Shown one piece after another: positions 7,014-9,610 of a stretch of DNA of 9,610 nt. Every line of letters begins with the position of its first letter. Position 1 is the stretch's first letter. The DNA lies in NCBI GenBank assembly GCA_000435715.1, contig FR882601.1, positions 128,589 through 138,198 of the forward strand. The letters run 5' to 3'. The notes beneath the pieces are model-generated. The model was given only the letters and a program-made list of their open reading frames with translations. It had not been told where the DNA came from and made no database searches. The translations under genes and the position numbers were made by a program. The stretch comes from Firmicutes bacterium CAG:145 (lineage in GTDB: Bacteria; Bacillota; Clostridia; Peptostreptococcales; Anaerovoracaceae).

Positions 7014-7942
7014 TTATCGGTGACCATATGAGTATCCTCTTCTGTGAGCATGTTTACGAACTTAAGATCGCTGTCTCGTATCTTATCGTCCATATCGGCA
7101 AAGATCTGTTCTATCAGCCTATTTAGTTCTATAGATTCCATGTTGAACTGCATATTTCCGCTGCTGGCTTTAGCCAGTGAAAACAAGCTTTCTATCATCT
7201 CTTTAAGCTTTTGCGCTTTGTCCGATATCACATTCACATAGTCTTTAGAAACATCGTCTAATTCTTCTTTTTTCAGCAGTCCCAGATATCCCACCATAGA
7301 AGTAAGCGGCGTCTTCAGATCGTGCGAGACATTGGAAATAAGATCTACTTTAAGCTGCTCGCTCTTAGCTGCTTTCTCTATACTGTTCTTTTCTATCTCT
7401 ATAGCTTCGCGAAGCCGTTCTTTGTTTATCTCGTTGACGCTGTCCATGAGAAGATCCAGTCTTCTGTTCATAAAACGTGTAACAGTAAGCTTTGCTATGC
7501 CAAACTGCACGACTGCCGTCGCTACCAGAAGATAGCCGAAAGCAAAATTGCTATAATAATATCTGCTGTATGTCATCTGAGAAATGAGAAAGAACATAGC
7601 AATGAAAAACAATGCGCCTCCTGCTGTCCAGAGGATTCTCTGCTGCTTTCTCCATACGCTCTTCCAAGAACTATAGAAATCGCTGTTTTCAGGAAGCCAG
7701 TCTCTGTAAATATTTTTAAGCACGTCTGAAAGGATCAGATAGACAGCTATGCCTATGAAGACATTCATAATTATGCCGAATCCCCACGTTTCCTTTGAAC
7801 TGACGTAATATTTAACTTTATCAGAGAGAAATACAAGCATGATCAATCCAAGAATAAAAGCTACCGTTCCTGTGACCGAGCTAATATTTTCTTTTAAAAA
7901 CGCTTTTGCTTTATCGGCTGTATTTTTCCATCTTATATCCAA
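7001..7942 (-). pseudogene. Sensor histidine kinase (VanS-like) lacking its ATPase domain
   Basis: This is a 313-residue reading with four membrane helices (about 22-40, 54-72, 104-122 and 132-150), a linker with a coiled-coil look (166-195), and a HisKA dimerisation domain with SNVSHDLKTPLTSM, the phospho-accepting His being residue 207. After KFVNMLTEEDTHMVTDNIHM it ends at a stop. The N, G1, F and G2 boxes of the HATPase domain, normally another 110-140 residues, are all missing. It starts at a TTG (7942) that overlaps the end of the response regulator gene by 32 bases, as is usual for such pairs. No better start is visible. It cannot autophosphorylate, though the membrane part and HisKA domain could still be made. 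The truncation point is the junction with the glycosyltransferase remnant. Confidence 0.85.
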
Positions 7943-8503
7943 TTCCCCACACCACCTTTATATATTTCGGATTTTTAGTATCTATCTCTATCTTTTCTCT
8001 TATGTGACGTATGTGAACCATAACAGTGTTTTCCACTGCATAAGTAGCCTCTTCGTTCCAGACGCTTTCATAGATCTGTTCGGCCGGAAACACCTGTCCT
8101 GCGTTTTCCATCAGCAGACTTAATATCTTGTATTCTGTAGCAGTAAGCCTGGTCTCTTTCCCTTCGGCTATGACTATACGCTGTTTTTTATCCAGCACCA
8201 GACCTCCGTTTATGATCTTATCCTTTCCAGATGCCGGAGAGCCCCCTCCCCAGGAGTTATATCTGCGAAGCTGCGCTTTTACTCTTGCGATCAGTTCTGT
8301 GGCGTTATAAGGGTTGCTGACGTAATCATCGGCTCCCAGTACTAACCCTGATACTTTATCGCTTTCCTCCGTCTTTGCAGATAGGATAATGGCAGGTATC
8401 TTATAACTCTCTCTTATCTTCATCAGTGCGGACAGGCCGTTGAGTCTGGGGAATCTACTATTTCTCTGTTGTCGTCTACTATCAATATTGTTTCGGTACT
8501 CAT
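7911..8503 (-). pseudogene. OmpR/VanR-type response regulator with internal receiver deletion and frameshift
   Basis: The ATG at 8503 opens MSTETILIVDDNREIVDS, a normal receiver N-terminus with the acidic pair D10-D11. After about 18 residues the frame is lost and a stop appears at 8423. From about 8450 another frame continues with PRLNGLSALMKIRESYKIP, the part that follows the phospho-acceptor Asp in intact regulators. It then shows the S-A-K switch Lys and a complete winged-helix DNA-binding domain ending GIGYKMEKYSR. About 115-120 bases (some 39 residues), including the phospho-acceptor Asp, appear to be missing. The upstream 26-residue frame ends in TGATG, so its stop overlaps an ATG (8423) of the downstream frame. 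A 170-residue DNA-binding protein could therefore arise by reinitiation. The gene overlaps the kinase. The family is clear; loss of normal phospho-signalling is inferred. Confidence 0.85.
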
Positions 8504-8542
8504 ATACCAGAGGGATCCTTTCTTATGCGTGCTTTTAACGGG

Positions 8543-8597
8543 AGTATAATAACTGCCTGTTAAGAAAAACTCTATAAAATTCTTAAAAATACCTTAA
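8543..8597 (-). promoter_or_regulatory. Candidate promoter and OmpR-family binding repeats of the two-component genes
   Basis: On the minus strand a TATACT -10 box (8548-8543) lies 40 bases before the regulator ATG. No good -35 box is present. Instead there are phased A/T-rich repeats: TATTAAGGTA (8599-8590), TTTTTAAGAA (8589-8580), TTTTATAGAG (8579-8570) and TTTTTCTTAA (8569-8560). TTAAG recurs 11 bases apart. A weak -35 with helically phased direct repeats next to it is the usual layout of a promoter activated by an OmpR-family regulator, so autoregulation is plausible. A/T-rich sequence can give such repeats by chance. Confidence 0.4.
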
Positions 8598-8620
8598 TAC
8601 TCAATATACATCATGATTCT

Positions 8621-8657
8621 AAAAAAGGCAACGACCGTATTCTCACGATCATTGCCT
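8621..8657 (-). terminator. Intrinsic terminator ending the candidate small RNA
   Basis: A 13-bp stem with two G-U pairs and a 6-nt loop is followed at once by a run of six T on the minus strand. No protein gene ends between this hairpin and the spoIIIAH terminator, about 150 bases upstream, so it serves the short transcript described above. Confidence 0.78.
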
Positions 8658-8695
8658 CGCTTAGATAGTCTAACCTATATTTCAACACTTTCTTT
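8621..8695 (-). ncRNA. Candidate small RNA of about 75 nt with its own promoter and terminator
   Basis: A consensus-like promoter (8730-8702) points into this stretch, which contains no sensible protein gene. Transcription should begin near 8695. The RNA would contain a small hairpin (TTAGA-CTA-TCTAA, 8673-8661) and end in a 13-bp stem: AGGCAATGATCGT (8657-8645), loop GAGAAT, then ACGGTCGTTGCCT (8638-8626), followed by six T (8626-8621). Two base pairs are G-U on the minus strand but would be A-C mismatches on the plus strand, which confirms the orientation. I recognise no known riboswitch or sRNA family. It may be a trans-acting small RNA or an attenuated leader of the two-component genes, whose start codon lies about 120 bases further on. 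Confidence 0.6.
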
Positions 8696-8701
8696 GTCTA
8701 C

Positions 8702-8730
8702 ATATTAACAGTCTCTATCTGAGATGTCAA
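8702..8730 (-). promoter_or_regulatory. Strong sigma-A-type promoter upstream of the candidate small RNA
   Basis: On the minus strand TTGACA (8730-8725), a 17-base spacer and TAATAT (8707-8702) form a near-consensus promoter. It lies between the spoIIIAH terminator and the orphan terminator, so it must serve a short transcript or a leader that reads on into the regulator gene. Confidence 0.75.
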
Positions 8731-8758
8731 TAGAATAAAAACACTTTTATTAAATTTG

Positions 8759-8778
8759 TGACAAACTGTGTTTTGTCA
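8759..8778. repeat. Short inverted repeat upstream of the small RNA promoter
   Basis: TGACAAA (8759-8765) and TTTGTCA (8772-8778) form a 7-bp perfect inverted repeat around the 6-base spacer CTGTGT. It lies 28 bases upstream of the -35 box of the small RNA promoter. There is no T run behind it on either strand, so it looks more like a protein-binding site than a terminator. No binding protein is suggested by the sequence. Confidence 0.35.
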
Positions 8779-8806
8779 TACGGCCTGATCTGAGGTAGAG
8801 AATATC

Positions 8807-8842
8807 AAAACGCCGAAAACTCTTCGGAGTTTCCGGCGTTTT
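8807..8842 (-). terminator. Strong intrinsic terminator of the spoIIIA operon
   Basis: Two 16-base arms (8807-8822 and 8827-8842) pair around a 4-base loop. On the minus strand the single imperfect position is a G-U pair, whereas on the plus strand it would be an A-C mismatch, which supports termination of minus-strand transcription. The 3' arm ends in TTTT. It starts 11 bases after the spoIIIAH stop codon. Confidence 0.88.
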
Positions 8843-8852
8843 AGTAAGTATC

Positions 8853-9404
8853 TCAATATTTGCTCTGTATGACTATTTTATCTGCCGACTTACCTGTCTC
8901 TCTCATGACTATGTCGCATATCTTTGCCACCGTGTTGGTATCAAGCTCCTGCTGATCTACCGTGACGCTGATACTGCTCTCGGTGATGAGTACGAAGGAA
9001 TCAGGCAGACTTTTGGACTCTATGATACTTTCTATGGCAAGCTCTGTCTCCATATAGTCCATTATTCTCTGCTTCTGTTCAGAGGCATTTTTCTTTTCCC
9101 CGTCGTTGTTGCTGTTGTTTATGGTAGAATCCAGAGTTGCTACCAATTTGTTTCTTTCCAGTTCTATCTGAGCTCTCATGCTTTGGAAATCTCCGCCTGT
9201 CTCAGCGGCGGTTTCCTGCTCTTCTTCTGTGACAGCCAGACTGTCTACCAGAACTTCACCGTCATGTACGGGCACTTCCCCCTTCTTATCCAAGTTGGAA
9301 GAAACTATTATTCCCGTTCCGAAGACCACCACCAGTCCCAGGACCATGAGCCTTTTGCTCTTATACAAAATATCCTTATAGCTAAACTTCTTTTTCAAAG
9401 TCAT
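8853..9404 (-). CDS. spoIIIAH: Stage III sporulation protein AH
   Basis: This is a 183-residue protein with a short basic N-terminus, one membrane helix (about 19-36), an acidic low-complexity linker, and a C-terminal domain from about residue 110. That domain reads ASEQKQRIMDYMETELAIE..., then SFVLITESSISVTVDQQEL and IVMRETGKSADKIVI, matching the EscJ/PscJ-like ring-building domain of SpoIIIAH. In sporulation SpoIIIAH in the mother-cell membrane binds forespore SpoIIQ and forms part of the channel between the two cells. It is somewhat shorter than the B. subtilis protein (218), mainly in the linker. The ATG overlaps the spoIIIAG stop (ATGA), with AGAAGGA 9 bases upstream. A TTG two codons later has better spacing to AGGAGG and is an alternative. 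A strong terminator follows. Confidence 0.93.
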   Translation of the reverse strand: MTLKKKFSYKDILYKSKRLMVLGLVVVFGTGIIVSSNLDKKGEVPVHDGEVLVDSLAVTEEEQETAAETGGDFQSMRAQIELERNKLVATLDSTINNSNNDGEKKNASEQKQRIMDYMETELAIESIIESKSLPDSFVLITESSISVTVDQQELDTNTVAKICDIVMRETGKSADKIVIQSKY

Positions 9405-9610
9405 TCCTCCTGTTCCTTCTCAAAAACTATCACGCTTGAAACCGGTATGTTATACAATGTAGCCACACCGTTGGTAAGGGCGTTTGCAGTCACAGGATCG
9501 GCTCCGCCTTCTGCTATGACTATGACTCCCGCCACGCTGTAATCATCGTTGTACTGAACCATCACCTCTACGTCTCCTGCTCCTTTTATACTGGAAAGAA
9601 CGCTGCAAAG
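9401..9610 (-). CDS. spoIIIAG: Stage III sporulation protein AG (C-terminal part, cut by window edge)
   Basis: The last 69 residues are visible. They begin LCSVLSSIKGAGDVEVMVQY and end VIVFEKEQEE. The pairs IKGAGDVEVMV and VAGVIVIAEGGADP are the conserved ring-building elements of SpoIIIAG, which forms a large oligomeric ring in the channel between mother cell and forespore. In B. subtilis an insertion of some 60 residues forming a beta-triangle separates these two elements. Here only about five residues (NDDYS) do. The stop overlaps the spoIIIAH start as ATGA, the usual gene order at the end of the spoIIIA operon. The N-terminal part with its membrane helix lies outside the window. Confidence 0.9.
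   Translation of the reverse strand, partial: LCSVLSSIKGAGDVEVMVQYNDDYSVAGVIVIAEGGADPVTANALTNGVATLYNIPVSSVIVFEKEQEE

Noticed and set aside
7322..7729. A 135-codon open frame on the plus strand, opposite the kinase.
   Set aside because: There is no recognisable motif, and the kinase frame on the other strand has clear HisKA and membrane features.
8645..8657. A 13-codon frame starting with ATG inside the terminator hairpin (ATG at 8652).
   Set aside because: The GAGG in front is only two bases from the ATG, the frame runs through the terminator, and the peptide has no meaning that I can see.
1..9610. CRISPR arrays, insertion sequences, phage genes or toxin-antitoxin pairs as causes of the broken genes.
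   Set aside because: No regularly spaced repeats, transposase motifs, terminal inverted repeats or target-site duplications were seen at the junctions near 7010 or 8450.

Overview
The window looks like a chromosomal segment of an endospore-forming (or formerly spore-forming) Bacillota, most likely an anaerobic clostridium. The main evidence is the 3' end of the spoIIIA operon (spoIIIAG-spoIIIAH), together with VanR/VanS-like two-component genes, AGGAGG ribosome binding sites and consensus sigma-A-type promoters. I cannot place it to genus. Every supported gene lies on the minus strand, so transcription runs from position 9610 towards position 1.

Region 9610-8807 holds the C-terminal end of spoIIIAG, a complete spoIIIAH coupled to it by an ATGA overlap, and a strong hairpin terminator. 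Region 8806-8504 contains no protein gene. It holds a TTGACA-17-TAATAT promoter that fires into a stretch of about 75 nt ending in a second intrinsic terminator. This is a good candidate for a free-standing small RNA. Behind it lies a promoter-like stretch with phased TTAAG-type repeats, a plausible OmpR-family binding region for the next gene.

Region 8503-6273 is a damaged cassette. An OmpR/VanR-type response regulator has lost the middle of its receiver domain, including the phospho-acceptor Asp, and is frameshifted. The sensor kinase behind it stops before its ATPase domain. It is fused head-to-tail to a GtrB/DPM1-like polyprenyl-phosphate glycosyltransferase that lacks its N-terminus. So there are two deletion junctions and three broken genes within about 2.2 kb. 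Because such scars can also arise in assembly, they need read-level confirmation.

Region 6245-1 starts with a hairpin terminator and a perfect TTGACA-17-TATAAT promoter. It then runs through a tightly packed operon for a Mrp/Mnh-type multisubunit cation/proton antiporter: E, F, G, a DUF4040 (MbhD-like) subunit, a protein joining an MbhE-like segment to MrpB, then C, D, a second D-like subunit, a small conserved-looking membrane protein, and the start of a third D-like subunit cut by the window edge. There is no intact MrpA. Its C-terminal parts are split between the DUF4040 protein and the N-terminus of the MrpB fusion. The three NuoL/M/N-type subunits would supply the ion channels. The genes touch or overlap by a few bases, which implies a single coupled transcript. 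The complex would exchange external protons for cytoplasmic Na+ (or K+), supporting pH and sodium homeostasis or energy conservation.
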